Numbered from the stretch's first letter, positions 1-9,851 are shown. The stretch is 64,000 bases of DNA from Geminisphaera colitermitum TAV2 (GCF_000171235.2 NZ_ABEA03000126.1:62001-126000); one strand, 5' to 3'. Notes: generated from the letters alone by a model not told the origin. Numbers and translations are program-made.

Positions 1-34
1 AGTCCTTTGGTGCGCGCCACCCTCGTCGCCTGCC

Positions 35-823
35 CTAGAACACGCTGCGCACCAGGCCGCCGTCGATGCGCAGGGCGGCACCGTTGATGCCGGAGGCGAG
101 CGGGCTGCTCAGGAAGGCGGCGAAATGGGCGATCTCACGCGGGTCGATCAGCCGTTCGATAAGCGATGTGGGACGGTTCTCGCGCATGAAACGCCGCCCC
201 GCCTCTTCCAGCGACAAGCCGGGGAACAGGTCTTGCACGAATTTTGCCACGCCTTCGGTGAGTGTGGAGCCGGGCATGATCGTGTTGACCGTCACGCCGG
301 TGCTTTTGGTCAACTCGGCGAGGCTGCGGGAGAGCGAGAGTTGCATCGTCTTGGTGGCGGAGTAGTGCGGCATTTCGGGTGAGGGACTGACTGCGGCTTC
401 GCTGGCAATAAAAATGATCCGCCCGCTTTTTGCGTCCAGCATGCGCTTGAGATAGTGGCGGGAGAGGCGGACGCCGCTGAGGATGTTGACTTCAAAAATA
501 CGAAGCCAGTCGGCATCGGTTTCACCGAAAAAGCCAACGGGTTCGTAGATGCCGAGGTTGTTGATGAGGATGTCGGTGTCGGGGAATTGCGTGATGGTTT
601 GGGCCGTGCCGTCGGCGGTGCCGTTGTCGGCGACGAGGGGTTCCAGTGCGGCTCCGGGCACGTCAGCGTGGATCGTCGTGATGGCGGCATCCACGCTGGC
701 GGCGGAACGTCCGTTGATGATGACGCGGGCACCTTCACGAGCGAGGGCGCGGGCGATGGCGAGACCAATGCCGCCGGTTGAGGCCGTAACGAGCGCGAGT
801 TTGTTGGCGAGTTGGAGATCCAT
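35..823 (-). CDS. Short-chain dehydrogenase/reductase (SDR)
   Basis: A 262-residue classical SDR, expected to be a cytosolic NAD(P)-dependent oxidoreductase acting on a hydroxyl or keto group. The nucleotide-binding motif TASTGGIG lies at residues 13-20. The usual NNAG is NNLG at 88-91. The catalytic set is Ser141, Tyr154 and Lys158 (YSATK), and length is normal for the family. It is the last gene of a minus-strand run of glycosidase genes, 63 bases after the GH42-like gene, so a role in oxidising or reducing a released sugar is plausible. Substrate cannot be read from the sequence. Confidence 0.9.
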   Translation of the reverse strand: MDLQLANKLALVTASTGGIGLAIARALAREGARVIINGRSAASVDAAITTIHADVPGAALEPLVADNGTADGTAQTITQFPDTDILINNLGIYEPVGFFGETDADWLRIFEVNILSGVRLSRHYLKRMLDAKSGRIIFIASEAAVSPSPEMPHYSATKTMQLSLSRSLAELTKSTGVTVNTIMPGSTLTEGVAKFVQDLFPGLSLEEAGRRFMRENRPTSLIERLIDPREIAHFAAFLSSPLASGINGAALRIDGGLVRSVF

Positions 824-886
824 GGTGGCGTGGTGACAGTGTCGTCACACTCGCTCATCCGAAAGCTCTTCGCAAACGCTTCCGAT

Positions 887-2977
887 TCAGAAGCGCAAAT
901 CGAAGTGTACCGTGTTGCCTTCAAACACGGCCACGAACCGGTTGTCCGCATACACCACGACGCCGCACGGCGCATAGGCGTGGCATCCCGCCCGCTCTGC
1001 GAGCATCCTGAGAAATGTGGCGTCCAGAACAGGCTCGCCGCTGTAAATCACTTTGCGCGCGCGGGGAGCAAGCTCCCCCTCGGGCTTCCTCGCTGCGACC
1101 GACACCGTGCCGTCCGGATAGGTTTTCAAAATCTCCTGTTTGGCCCGTGGTATCACGATCAGTCGGGGAAGCGGATTGGCGGGCGTCTCATTCCCATCAG
1201 TCGCCGGCAGCACCTCCCGGACTCTGAAGCCGGTGAGTTTGGTAATGTTCTCAAGCGAAAATCCATCCTCGATATTTCGTCCGGCCATGCCGTTCGTGTC
1301 CTCCGCGCAGATTCCCGCCGCATACATCCACAGCACCGTCGCATCAGGGCGAAGACACGGCTCGATGCGCGCCCAGTGCGGGCCTGTTACAAAGAACGCG
1401 TTTAAACACACGACCAGCCGGTATTGCCCCAGCTCCATGTCCCGCAAATCCGCCAGTCGAAAAACATCCACCGGCATCCCGCACAGATGAAGCTCGCGCA
1501 ACAAGTCGATGTACAGCGCCTGATGCAACGGAGAATCACGCTTCTCCCCGCAACGCACATGGGCGGGGACCCATTCGTCAACCACCACCAGAATTTCCGC
1601 CACGCTATGGCGTGGCAGCGCGCGCAGCTTGGTGGCGACATGTTCCATCGTGGCGATCTCCGCCATAATTTCCGGCGAGTCATACCAACCGCCTCCAAGG
1701 TCCATCCACCAGAAGTTTGAGCCATGGGAAAGGTTCTTGGCGAATTCACGCCAAAGGACCGAACGTGTATCCAGAAAACCACGGCAATTGGATTTCGGCG
1801 CAAGGTGCGTGGCGATGTCGATTTCGTCCATCCAGAGTTTTTTCCGATTTACCGATTGCGCAATGCCCAGCACGCCACCGGGCTCGCCGGGAGCGTTGCG
1901 CCGGTAGGATTTTGGCGCGGCGAAAAAATCGATATGAGGCGAGGCCAGCAGCCGGTCGTAGCCCAGCCAGCCGCTGGACGCGGCGTTGTCGCATTCCAAC
2001 ACGTAACCATAAAAGCACCCGACCGCCTTCCCTCCGGTCTGCGCTTTGACGATCCTGCCGAAGTGCTCAATGGCGTTCACATTCACGTCGGTGCAAAACA
2101 GATCGTAGTCCACGCACACACGATCACCGGGACGCGCGCGCATAAGCTCGCGCAACGAATCCGATCGCCCCTGCCGTGCCTCAGGCGGAGGCGGCTCCGC
2201 GATGCCGCGTCCTGACTCGTCATGCCCCAGAGAGGCCGCCCCCCATGCCTGGCGCAGTGCGCGAAGTGTTCCGTAGCGGGCCAGCCCCCAGTCGAAAAAA
2301 GCCCGCCGGTTGACGAGTCCCCAGTCGCCGAGTTTACCGCTGGAACGTCCCCAAAAACACGTTTCCCCCGCGGCACCGTAGGCAATATGATAACCGGGAA
2401 TCCTGTCCGCATACGGTCCGGTCTCAATGTGGCGTATGATGCGCGCCAGAGCCTCGCCAGCGTCAGCCAGCCAGCGGGCGGAGGAGAAACTCTGCAAGGC
2501 GATCACGCCGCCGATGTTGGGGCGATCATCTTGAAAACCGAACGTGTTGCCGTAACCGGCGGACGATTCGTAGCCCAGAATGTCGTGTGACGCGGTTCCC
2601 ACCAGCCGCTGGATTTCGGCGTCGTCGCGTGGTCCCTCATGATAAACGAATACATCCTCGGGATGAGCGGAACACCAGTCCAGCGGAACGTTGAGCTTGA
2701 TGCGTGGAATGTAGTGGTTTTCCGGATTTTTTGAGAAAACCGAACGGAGCACCCGGTCGGTCAGCCGGTAGTCATACGCATCCACGCCCACCCATCCGGT
2801 GAACAGGATTGAGCTGAACACACGGATGCCGGCGCGGGCAAACGCCTCCTGAATATTTTCGAAGCGCTCAAAGTCCGTCGCAAAAAGCACCGGATTCCCA
2901 TCAGCTCCGATTCGCGGTGGATCGTAGCAGTAGCCGAGTTTGGACCAGAAAACGGATGATTCACTGAGCAGCTTCAT
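887..2977 (-). CDS. GH42-like putative glycoside hydrolase
   Basis: A 696-residue protein without a clear signal peptide. It resembles beta-galactosidase-like (GH42-related) TIM-barrel proteins of Verrucomicrobiota and Planctomycetota. It opens with a hydrolase-type segment (FWSKLGYCYDPPR) and has two candidate catalytic Glu contexts, GAAGETCFWG mid-protein and WMDEIDIATH later. A Rossmann-like trimerisation-type region (ILVVVDEWVP onward) and a small C-terminal beta domain follow. Family assignment is by general resemblance only, so substrate is unknown. It follows the clan-A glycosidase gene by 52 bases, and that gap contains a 17-base C run on the mRNA strand. No Shine-Dalgarno sequence precedes the ATG. 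Confidence 0.7.
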   Translation of the reverse strand: MKLLSESSVFWSKLGYCYDPPRIGADGNPVLFATDFERFENIQEAFARAGIRVFSSILFTGWVGVDAYDYRLTDRVLRSVFSKNPENHYIPRIKLNVPLDWCSAHPEDVFVYHEGPRDDAEIQRLVGTASHDILGYESSAGYGNTFGFQDDRPNIGGVIALQSFSSARWLADAGEALARIIRHIETGPYADRIPGYHIAYGAAGETCFWGRSSGKLGDWGLVNRRAFFDWGLARYGTLRALRQAWGAASLGHDESGRGIAEPPPPEARQGRSDSLRELMRARPGDRVCVDYDLFCTDVNVNAIEHFGRIVKAQTGGKAVGCFYGYVLECDNAASSGWLGYDRLLASPHIDFFAAPKSYRRNAPGEPGGVLGIAQSVNRKKLWMDEIDIATHLAPKSNCRGFLDTRSVLWREFAKNLSHGSNFWWMDLGGGWYDSPEIMAEIATMEHVATKLRALPRHSVAEILVVVDEWVPAHVRCGEKRDSPLHQALYIDLLRELHLCGMPVDVFRLADLRDMELGQYRLVVCLNAFFVTGPHWARIEPCLRPDATVLWMYAAGICAEDTNGMAGRNIEDGFSLENITKLTGFRVREVLPATDGNETPANPLPRLIVIPRAKQEILKTYPDGTVSVAARKPEGELAPRARKVIYSGEPVLDATFLRMLAERAGCHAYAPCGVVVYADNRFVAVFEGNTVHFDLRF

Positions 2978-2996
2978 CGTCTGTCATGCGGATGCC

Positions 2997-3013
2997 GGGG
3001 GGGGGGGGGGGGG
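2997..3013 (-). repeat. C17 tract in operon gap (mRNA strand)
   Basis: Seventeen G on the plus strand, read as C in the minus-strand transcript. It begins 16 bases after the stop of the upstream glycosidase gene and ends 19 bases before the start of the GH42-like gene. Confidence 0.95.
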
Positions 3014-3029
3014 AGGTGCGCGGATATGT

Positions 3030-5795
3030 TCATCGGACAAAATAAACAGGCGTCGCCGTCAGCACTGTCCGTCCACCGGTTACTTGTAGCGTATTTCCCA
3101 TGACATCGAAAACCTTCACTCCCGGCGGCACCGTGACCGTGTGCGCCTTGCCATCGTAACTCCACAGCACGGTGACGGACGCACCTTGTTGATCCTCAAG
3201 AAATGCGTAAGCATCCACGCCTGGCTCGGGTTCGCTGCGACCCAGGCAACGGGCTCCATCGGTCAGGCTGGCAAGGACGGCGCGGGCGGCCATCGCAGGC
3301 ATGAGCGAACGGTCAGACTCCGTTGCCGACCACGACACGGGGTACGTGTGATATTCGTTGTAGAGCGAGTAGTAGAAAAACCGCTCAATCCCGGTTGCGC
3401 GCTGGACAATGTCGAAGCGCACGATCTGCGCCATCTGGTTTATGACGAGGGGCAGTGTCTGTTCGTCGGCCCCATACCAGCGGTACAACTCACCGGGGCC
3501 CCCCTCGGTATTCCAGATTGGTTTTTTCGTGCCGATGGCCGCCATCATCGTATCAAAGCGTTTTACGATTTCGAAGGGCTTGGCCTTGGGTCCGCCATAG
3601 AGCGCCATGTCGTAGTTATGCACGGAGAGGACATCGAAACGATCAGGCCCGGCGGCGCGCAACACGCTTGAGGTCCACTCGTCCCCCATATTGCTGTGCG
3701 CAACCGAATTGCAGCCGACAATCAGTGCGTGCCCGTTGACCGCCTTTGCCGCCGTGAACGCCGTGTTTTGCAACTGCGCAAACTGCTCCGGCGTGCCGGG
3801 AAAAAATCCTTTGGCCCACGGCTCGTTCCAAACCTCCCAGTAATCAATGCGCCCTTTGTAGTGCGACACCGTCCGGGTCACATATTGCTCCCACTTTGCG
3901 AGCGCGTTGTCACCGTCGGGCATGTTGTAAACAGACTTCGAGCCCAGCGTCGCACGCGGCTTGCTGCTGATCCATGACGGTGCTCCATCCAGCATCCCCA
4001 AAATTTGGATACCAGCGGCACGCGCAGCGTTCACGCCCCGGTCTTCAAATTCAAACACGCCCGGCTTCGCTTCCACGTAGCGCCATTTGGTGACGTTGGT
4101 GCAATCGTGCAGGCGCACCCAGCGCGCACCTGTCGCGCGTGCGATGGCAATCAGTTCCGGTGTAAGCGCCGTGTGCACGCCAAAGTAGGATTTTTCGGGG
4201 GCAATCTCACGCGGGCGTGGCAGCCGGGCAAATACAAGCTCGGCGTCGGCGGACAATCGTGTGCCATCCTTCGCAATCAGGCGCGCCGTTGCCTTGAATA
4301 AACCTCGTGGCTGCTCCCGGTCCGGTTCGAGCGCCAGTTGCAGTGACACGTCTCTCCGCCCGGCGAGCTTGGAGTCTGCGATGTTTGTCACGACTGGCAC
4401 ATCTGGCATCGTCTGCGTGCGTCCGGTGATGGAATCGATCGACATCTGAACTCGCGCTCCCGATGGCACCATGCCTTGCGTGCCGACATCGCCGGCCGCA
4501 GCGACATTGATCTCAAGCGGGATGTTCTCTCCGTCAAAAACGATGTGACCGGGGCGTGGCACGCGCAGGCTCAACTCGCATAGGAACGGGGCTGCGCCTG
4601 CGTATCCATCCGATGGCGTGGTTCGCTCTTCCACCATCGCGCCGTCGCACCAAAGCGTCGTGGCACCGCGTGTCGGCTGGATGCGCAGCAGCAACCGCGT
4701 CCGCTCTGCATAGGGCAGCGGCACCGTCGTCGAAAATCGTTTCCACTCCGGCCCCGGTTGCACGGTGATGGCGCTGCCATGCATACCTTCGAATTCCAGT
4801 TGAACGGGCGTGGGCTTGGATGCCTTCAACCAGATCGACGCCGTGTGCGGGCGGTTGTGATTAAAGGTGAAGAACGGTGAATGGAAACGCACCGCCCGCG
4901 CGTCCGGGATGTCGAACCGCAGGGAGGCGTTTCCGACAACCGCGTTACCTGGCGTTTTGTCCACGACAGGACGGGGATCGACGAAGTCGCTTTTGATGGC
5001 GGATTCCATGTATTGGTATTCGTGATACCTGGCTTGCCAGCCGCCGGTGAGTCCGGTTTCAAACGAGCCGCTGGCGATCAGGTTGCCTGTGCGGGGAGCA
5101 ACATCGGATGCGGTTACGCTGCCCGCCTCCTCGACGCGTGCGTCGTCGAGCCAGATGGTCCGCCGGTGTTCACCCGCGCCTTGCACGAGCAGGGCAAAAA
5201 ACGCGGGCGCATCTTCCGTCACCGATCCGGTCAGTGTGTACATTCTCCATTCGGGACTGAGCAAAACGCGTTTGGTAAAATAGCGACGGTAGGGCGGTTT
5301 GGCCTGCCTCATGCGCAGTTCCACCACCGTGCCCATGTCCGCCGAACGCATCCAGAGGGTGGCGCGATATGCCTTGTCCTTGCGGACATTGAAGCGGGTG
5401 ACGAATTGCAACCAGCCGTTTTGAATCGACTGGATGTCGATGCGTTGCGTCCGGGCTCCGTTGCGGGTGGCATCCTCGTCGGCGCTGTATTCGGCCACAA
5501 GCTCCGCCCAGTGGGAGTTGTCCTCCCAGCCCTTTGCGATAACACCGGTGACGTGGTTGCCCGGCCGCGGTTTTTCCTGCGCGCTTCGTTTGACGGCCGG
5601 GTGGTACGGAGGCTCAAAGCCACCGTTGACGAGCAGGTTGCCCGGCGTGTCCGCAGATTTCTGCACGAGGCCGTCCGAACGATTGTCCTGCGCGACCAGT
5701 TTACCGCCTCCAATCGCCAGCACGCCACAGCCGAGCAGGATGGCATGGAGGAGGCGGCGCGTACGGCGGACACGGATTGCAACGAGGTTCGTCAT
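3030..5795 (-). CDS. Secreted clan GH-A glycosidase (GH39-like) with two N-terminal CBM-like domains
   Basis: A 921-residue exported enzyme. A basic N-terminus and hydrophobic stretch (about residues 10-35) form a signal peptide. Two jelly-roll domains of CBM4/9 (CenC) type follow, about 50-225 and 235-395, each opening with an NLLVNGGFE or NLIASGSFE motif. After an immunoglobulin-like linker comes a TIM barrel from about 535. The acid/base is probably Glu658 in EVWNEPW and the nucleophile Glu764 in WNTEGG, matching the GH39/GH5-like clan-A pattern. Substrate is probably a plant or microbial polysaccharide side chain. The mRNA immediately before the ATG is C/T-rich and ends in CCTCC rather than a Shine-Dalgarno sequence. 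It lies 53 bases after the LamG/PEP-CTERM gene in the same operon. Confidence 0.82.
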   Translation of the reverse strand: MTNLVAIRVRRTRRLLHAILLGCGVLAIGGGKLVAQDNRSDGLVQKSADTPGNLLVNGGFEPPYHPAVKRSAQEKPRPGNHVTGVIAKGWEDNSHWAELVAEYSADEDATRNGARTQRIDIQSIQNGWLQFVTRFNVRKDKAYRATLWMRSADMGTVVELRMRQAKPPYRRYFTKRVLLSPEWRMYTLTGSVTEDAPAFFALLVQGAGEHRRTIWLDDARVEEAGSVTASDVAPRTGNLIASGSFETGLTGGWQARYHEYQYMESAIKSDFVDPRPVVDKTPGNAVVGNASLRFDIPDARAVRFHSPFFTFNHNRPHTASIWLKASKPTPVQLEFEGMHGSAITVQPGPEWKRFSTTVPLPYAERTRLLLRIQPTRGATTLWCDGAMVEERTTPSDGYAGAAPFLCELSLRVPRPGHIVFDGENIPLEINVAAAGDVGTQGMVPSGARVQMSIDSITGRTQTMPDVPVVTNIADSKLAGRRDVSLQLALEPDREQPRGLFKATARLIAKDGTRLSADAELVFARLPRPREIAPEKSYFGVHTALTPELIAIARATGARWVRLHDCTNVTKWRYVEAKPGVFEFEDRGVNAARAAGIQILGMLDGAPSWISSKPRATLGSKSVYNMPDGDNALAKWEQYVTRTVSHYKGRIDYWEVWNEPWAKGFFPGTPEQFAQLQNTAFTAAKAVNGHALIVGCNSVAHSNMGDEWTSSVLRAAGPDRFDVLSVHNYDMALYGGPKAKPFEIVKRFDTMMAAIGTKKPIWNTEGGPGELYRWYGADEQTLPLVINQMAQIVRFDIVQRATGIERFFYYSLYNEYHTYPVSWSATESDRSLMPAMAARAVLASLTDGARCLGRSEPEPGVDAYAFLEDQQGASVTVLWSYDGKAHTVTVPPGVKVFDVMGNTLQVTGGRTVLTATPVYFVR

Positions 5796-5848
5796 GGAGG
5801 GGGGGAGGGATGGGATACGAGATAAAGAGAGGGCGAGGATTGCGAAAT

Positions 5849-6751
5849 TCAGGAGCGACGGCGGTGGATGAAAACATGTCCGGCGATGGCGGCAAGAAGC
5901 CCGGTCAGGCCGGCCAGGGCGGCTGATGCCGAGGCTTCGGGGACGATTGCCAAGTCGGCGTTGCGCAGAGTCTGAAGTTCACCGAGTGAGAGCGCTCCCG
6001 ATGCGTCGGCAGCGGAACCGTAGATTCGCAGGTTGTCGATCAGGCCGTCGTAGGAGCGTATGTTGCTGTTCCATAACCCACCTACGCCCAGCCCCGCGGC
6101 TCCGCTGCTGCTGATTACGCCGGCATCAAATGTTTTGGTGCCCGCGAGCGAAACCTGACTGGCGGCGTCCGTTCCAGTGCCACCAACGTAGAACAGGGCT
6201 CTTTTTGCCTCCGCATCGTAAGTGACCGCGAAGAAAATCCAGACACCGGTTGCCGAATAACCGCTCACCGCCGTGTTACTCCCGTTCACATACAACTGCA
6301 AATTTCCTGACGTCGTGGTTTGCAGGGTCACTCCATTCGTGCCGCCAAAATCGAGGATTCTGGCACCGTCTCCGATACTCTCGGTTTTAAGCCAGCCTTG
6401 AATGGTCATGGATTTCAGGTTGTTGAGGTCCGTGGCGATGGAGGGAGCGTTGGTCATGTTGACTGCTGCCCGCCCTCCGGTCCTGGCGCTCGTGGCGGTG
6501 TTGTTGAACGTGAAATCACCGGCCAGCCCGGAGGGACCGCCGAGGGTTGCTCCACTGCCGTGCAGATCGGTGGCAGTGGAACTCGAATTGTAGAAGGTGA
6601 GCGACGAGGTGTTCGATCCCGTGCTCCGCGTTGTGGTACCGGTGTCGTCAAACTTGAATTCGAGAATAGGCGTGGAGGCGGCTATTCCCGTGAAGGTGAA
6701 CAGACTGGATACAAGGATGAGCGAGGCGGTTGTCAGGTGTGTTTTGTTCAT
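5849..6751 (-). CDS. LamG-domain protein with PEP-CTERM-like sorting tail
   Basis: A 300-residue secreted protein. It starts at the ATG giving MNKTHLTT and a typical signal peptide; the longer upstream reading lacks one. The body is a concanavalin/LamG-like beta sandwich (LEFKFDD near the start, WIFFAVTYD and GLIDNLRIYG later), often carbohydrate-binding. The C-terminus has VPEAS, a hydrophobic helix and a basic HRRRS end, a variant of the PEP-CTERM signal processed by exosortases. It sits between the pseudopilin and the glycosidase gene and is likely displayed on the cell surface or in an exopolymer. No exosortase is in the window. Confidence 0.85.
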   Translation of the reverse strand: MNKTHLTTASLILVSSLFTFTGIAASTPILEFKFDDTGTTTRSTGSNTSSLTFYNSSSTATDLHGSGATLGGPSGLAGDFTFNNTATSARTGGRAAVNMTNAPSIATDLNNLKSMTIQGWLKTESIGDGARILDFGGTNGVTLQTTTSGNLQLYVNGSNTAVSGYSATGVWIFFAVTYDAEAKRALFYVGGTGTDAASQVSLAGTKTFDAGVISSSGAAGLGVGGLWNSNIRSYDGLIDNLRIYGSAADASGALSLGELQTLRNADLAIVPEASASAALAGLTGLLAAIAGHVFIHRRRS

Positions 6752-6891
6752 TTTTGTGCAGGCGGTTGGACGATTCGTGTGTGTGCGGGGGAGATGCGGT
6801 GCCTCGGATGAGACACGACTTGGCGGACGGCAGGGAAAACTCCCTGCCAAAGTGAAATAAAGGGACCGGAGATTAGTATATGTGTGGAGGC

Positions 6892-6908
6892 GGGGGGGGG
6901 GGGGGGGG
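6892..6908 (-). repeat. C17 tract after pseudopilin stop (mRNA strand)
   Basis: Seventeen G on the plus strand, C in the transcript. It begins three bases after the pseudopilin stop codon and lies 140 bases before the LamG/PEP-CTERM start. Confidence 0.95.
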
Positions 6909-6911
6909 CGA

Positions 6912-7625
6912 TTACTGCGTTTCCACATGCCAGTCGAAGTACAACACGTTGAGTTTGTTGCGATGACTTGGCGGCGACTGGGTGAGCGCACTGACATTGA
7001 GTGCGTGTCGCGGACGTTTGCTGGCGTATCGGTCGCAAATCGCCCATTGCCGGGAGAGGGGCAGATAACCGGCCAGCTCAACGAGGTCCATCGGGCTGGT
7101 GCGGCGTTCGTTGCCAGACGTGGCTCCTGTATCGCCCCACGGGCTTACCCAAGTGCCGGTTGGCTCCGCCTCTTCGTTCGACAGGGCTTGGTTGGCGGTG
7201 AAGTGATACTTTCGCTCCGGATCTTTGCCTATGGCGGCGCAAATGAACGAGTCCGCGTAGAGCTCTTTTCCCGTGAGTTCGTAGCTCAGATAAGGGGCCA
7301 CATGTGCGAGCAGGCCATAATGTCCCTTCGCCACAGAGGAGGCTTGTGACCAGCCTGTGGGGCCAGGCAGACGCCCGTTGTGGTCGTTGGTGTAGAGCTG
7401 AATGCCTATGCCAAAACCGCGCAATGTCGCTGCGCATTTGGTTTGTTTGGCGAGACTGCGAACCTGCCCGATCGCCCCCAGCGTGATCGCAGAAAGGATG
7501 CCGATGATGGCGATGACTGTCAGCAGTTCGATCAGCGTGAATCCTCCGATTCGCAGGTAATGCGTGGAATGGCACCCAGACTGAGGAAAGCTGGAAGAAT
7601 GATTGGGGGCGCTTTTAGAAGGCAT
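6912..7625 (-). CDS. Pseudopilin-like protein (prepilin-type methylation motif)
   Basis: A 237-residue protein. The ATG at 7625 is preferred because it gives a short basic leader before the prepilin motif [17 protein letters not shown], with the expected Gly at -1 and Glu at +5. The globular part keeps the LRG...YTNDHNGRLP pattern of the verrucomicrobial/planctomycete family with an H-X9-DG-type C-terminus. Here the terminal motif is YFDWHVETQ, with Trp where Gly is usual. Role inferred: an inner-membrane or surface pseudopilin linked to type II secretion or a pilus-like fibre. It is first in the operon and divergent from a LacI gene. Confidence 0.85.
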   Translation of the reverse strand: MPSKSAPNHSSSFPQSGCHSTHYLRIGGFTLIELLTVIAIIGILSAITLGAIGQVRSLAKQTKCAATLRGFGIGIQLYTNDHNGRLPGPTGWSQASSVAKGHYGLLAHVAPYLSYELTGKELYADSFICAAIGKDPERKYHFTANQALSNEEAEPTGTWVSPWGDTGATSGNERRTSPMDLVELAGYLPLSRQWAICDRYASKRPRHALNVSALTQSPPSHRNKLNVLYFDWHVETQ

Positions 7626-7686
7626 GGTTACGACATTGCACGACAGGCTTGCGTTGCGCCAAGGCAATCATCGTGCTTGCCGATGC
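7626..7686. promoter_or_regulatory. Divergent promoter/operator gap between LacI and glycosidase operon
   Basis: A 61-base gap between divergent starts must contain promoters for both directions and probably the operator of the adjacent LacI-type regulator. Only weak dyads are visible (for example CACGAC ... ATCGTG), so no operator is named. Confidence 0.5.
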
Positions 7687-8706
7687 ATGAAAGATGTCTC
7701 GCCTCCCCCCACCATGCAGGATGTCGCCCGTGCGGCCGGCGTGCACCAGACCACCGTGTCTCGTGTCCTGCGCAATGATCCGCGCATCACCGCCGAAGTG
7801 CAGCAACGCGTGCGCGCCGCCGCCGAGGCTGTCGGTTACGTGCCCAATCCCCTCCTCTCCGCGCTCGGCACGCTGCGTCGCCAGCGCGCCGCCGCCGCCA
7901 ACCAGATGGCGCTCGCCTACGTGCTCCGTGCCGACGCCACACACCGCACCGTCGGCGCGCACGTCGCGGGCGCACGCGAGGCCGCCGCGCGGCGCGGCTA
8001 CAAACTCGAAGAGTTCGTCCTCGACGACGATCTGCGCGAGGAGCGTCTCAACCAAATCCTCACCGCCCGCAACATCCTCGGCGTCATCCTCGGCCCTCTG
8101 CCCGAGGCGCATGGGCACTTCACGCTCGACTGGACGCAGTTCTGCGCCGTGGCCATCGAGTATTCGTTTAGCGAACCGGCTTTCGACCGCGTCGTCACCG
8201 ACAGCTACGCGACGATGAACACCGTCCTCGCGCAGTGCCTGCGTCGCGGACTCGGGCGCGTCGGCATCGTGCTCGCGCAGGTCGTGGACGAGCGCAACGA
8301 AGGTTTGCTCTGCGCCGCCCATGCCCTCGCCGTGCGGCGCGAACGCAAACTCGCCAATCTGCCGCCGCTCATCCTTCCCGAGTGGAATGCGGACGTATTC
8401 GAAAACTGGATGCACAAGGCGCGTCCCAGGGTCATCGTGTCGTCCAACACGTTCCTGCCGCAGATCGAGGTATGGTTGCGGAAATCAAAACTCCGCGTCC
8501 CGCGCGACATCGGCCTCGTCAACCTCAACGTCAATCCCGACATCCAGCCGCACGCCGGCATTTGCCAGGACGCCCCCGCTATCGGCGCGATGGCCACGCG
8601 GCTCGTCATCGACAAGATGAACCAAAACGAACGCGGCATCCCCGCCAGTCGCGTCACCATTCTCACTGAAGGCCGCTGGTGTGAGGGCAGCACGCTGCCT
8701 GTATGA
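7687..8706 (+). CDS. LacI-family transcriptional regulator
   Basis: A 339-residue regulator starting at MKDVSPPPT. The helix-turn-helix is MQDVARAAGVHQTTVSRVL at about 10-28, with the hinge helix region after QRVRAAAEAVGYVPNP. The C-terminal periplasmic-binding-like domain binds an inducer, normally a sugar. A longer in-frame start exists at 7603 but would overlap the divergent pseudopilin gene. Because it is divergent from the 35-7625 operon it probably controls that operon and itself. It converges with the GH43-like gene. Confidence 0.92.
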   Translation: MKDVSPPPTMQDVARAAGVHQTTVSRVLRNDPRITAEVQQRVRAAAEAVGYVPNPLLSALGTLRRQRAAAANQMALAYVLRADATHRTVGAHVAGAREAAARRGYKLEEFVLDDDLREERLNQILTARNILGVILGPLPEAHGHFTLDWTQFCAVAIEYSFSEPAFDRVVTDSYATMNTVLAQCLRRGLGRVGIVLAQVVDERNEGLLCAAHALAVRRERKLANLPPLILPEWNADVFENWMHKARPRVIVSSNTFLPQIEVWLRKSKLRVPRDIGLVNLNVNPDIQPHAGICQDAPAIGAMATRLVIDKMNQNERGIPASRVTILTEGRWCEGSTLPV

Positions 8707-8732
8707 CCGCGCGACGCTCTTTGTCTGCTCTT

Positions 8733-9851
8733 TTATCGCAACGGCGCGACGAGGTTCCAGGTGTTGGCCGCGTTGCGGAAACCGCCGGGGCCGTCCGCCG
8801 CCGCCGCGAAAAAGTGCGTCGGTTTCCCATCCTGAAACAATAACTGCGGACGCTCCAGCGAACCGAGCGTGCCGCGTGTGCCGTCGTCCCAGTCGAGCGT
8901 GCGCGAATACGCCTGCGCAACCGGCGCGACCTCCCACGCAATGCCGTCCTCCGACCAGCCGTGGACGCCGCCATGATACTCGGGCGTGAACTCGCCCGCG
9001 AGGTCCTTGGCCAGCATCTCGAAACACGTGCCGTTGTGCCACACAAACGGGTCTTCGAGCGTACCGCCGTCGTGGAATCGCATCACGGGTTCGTCGCAGA
9101 GACGTTCGAACCGCGCGCCCAGCCAGTTGCCATCACGCGGCGCCTCGGCGCGACTCACGCCAAGACGGCAGCCATCGGGCGTGTTGCTCCGATAGTAAAG
9201 ATAGAGCGAGCCGTCGGGGGCGAGGCAGGGCGCCGGATTGGTGGTGATGCTCGCATCCCAGCGTCCGGGGCGCGGCATCAGGATGGGAGCGTCACCACGT
9301 ATCCATGGACCCATGACAGAGCTCGACACCGCCAGGCCGATGCGGATGCCGGCGTAGGATTCCTTGACCTGCGCCTGCGCTTGCGCGGTGGGGGCGCGCA
9401 GGGAGGCGGCATCGGCCCGCGTGCCGCGAAACGTCGAGCCGATGTAAAACAACAAAAATTTCCCTCCGTGGCGGAGCACGGTCGGATTGTGCGTCATGCG
9501 CCCGTCCCAGCGGGCTTCGCCACGGTCGGGCAGCACGACTTCGCGCATGACATACGGACCTTCGGGACGGCTGGCGTCGGCGCGGACGATTTCCGAATAC
9601 AACGGATAACCTTCAAAGAACGGCAGCGACTTCGGCCAGCGCGCGGCGAAGAGATGAAACCGCCCGTCGTCGTCCGCCACCGGACTGCCGCACCAGATCC
9701 AGTAGTCCGGATCGGCCAGCGCAGGCTGGCGGCACGCCGGGAGCAGGCGCGTGCTGAAAGGAGTAATCCCGGGCGCGACAGGAAAGGCGCAGGGGGGGGG
9801 GACTACAGACGGTGTGGCGGATGGAGCCAAAACAGACGATGGCGGCAGCAT
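8733..9851 (-). CDS. Five-bladed beta-propeller glycosidase, GH43/GH117-like
   Basis: A 372-residue protein without a signal peptide. It has the repeats of a five-bladed propeller hydrolase: DPDYWIWCGSPV with a candidate catalytic Asp, WDGRMTHNPTVL, DASITTNPAPCL, LEDPFVWHNG and LGSLERPQLL. These fit GH43, GH117 or related sucrase-like families that cut exo-type linkages; exact family and substrate are uncertain. The N-terminal 50 residues are Pro-rich and contain a 10-base C run (9792-9801, G on plus) encoding VVPPPC. A length change there would shift the frame of the whole enzyme unless an internal start is used. Confidence 0.75.
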   Translation of the reverse strand: MLPPSSVLAPSATPSVVPPPCAFPVAPGITPFSTRLLPACRQPALADPDYWIWCGSPVADDDGRFHLFAARWPKSLPFFEGYPLYSEIVRADASRPEGPYVMREVVLPDRGEARWDGRMTHNPTVLRHGGKFLLFYIGSTFRGTRADAASLRAPTAQAQAQVKESYAGIRIGLAVSSSVMGPWIRGDAPILMPRPGRWDASITTNPAPCLAPDGSLYLYYRSNTPDGCRLGVSRAEAPRDGNWLGARFERLCDEPVMRFHDGGTLEDPFVWHNGTCFEMLAKDLAGEFTPEYHGGVHGWSEDGIAWEVAPVAQAYSRTLDWDDGTRGTLGSLERPQLLFQDGKPTHFFAAAADGPGGFRNAANTWNLVAPLR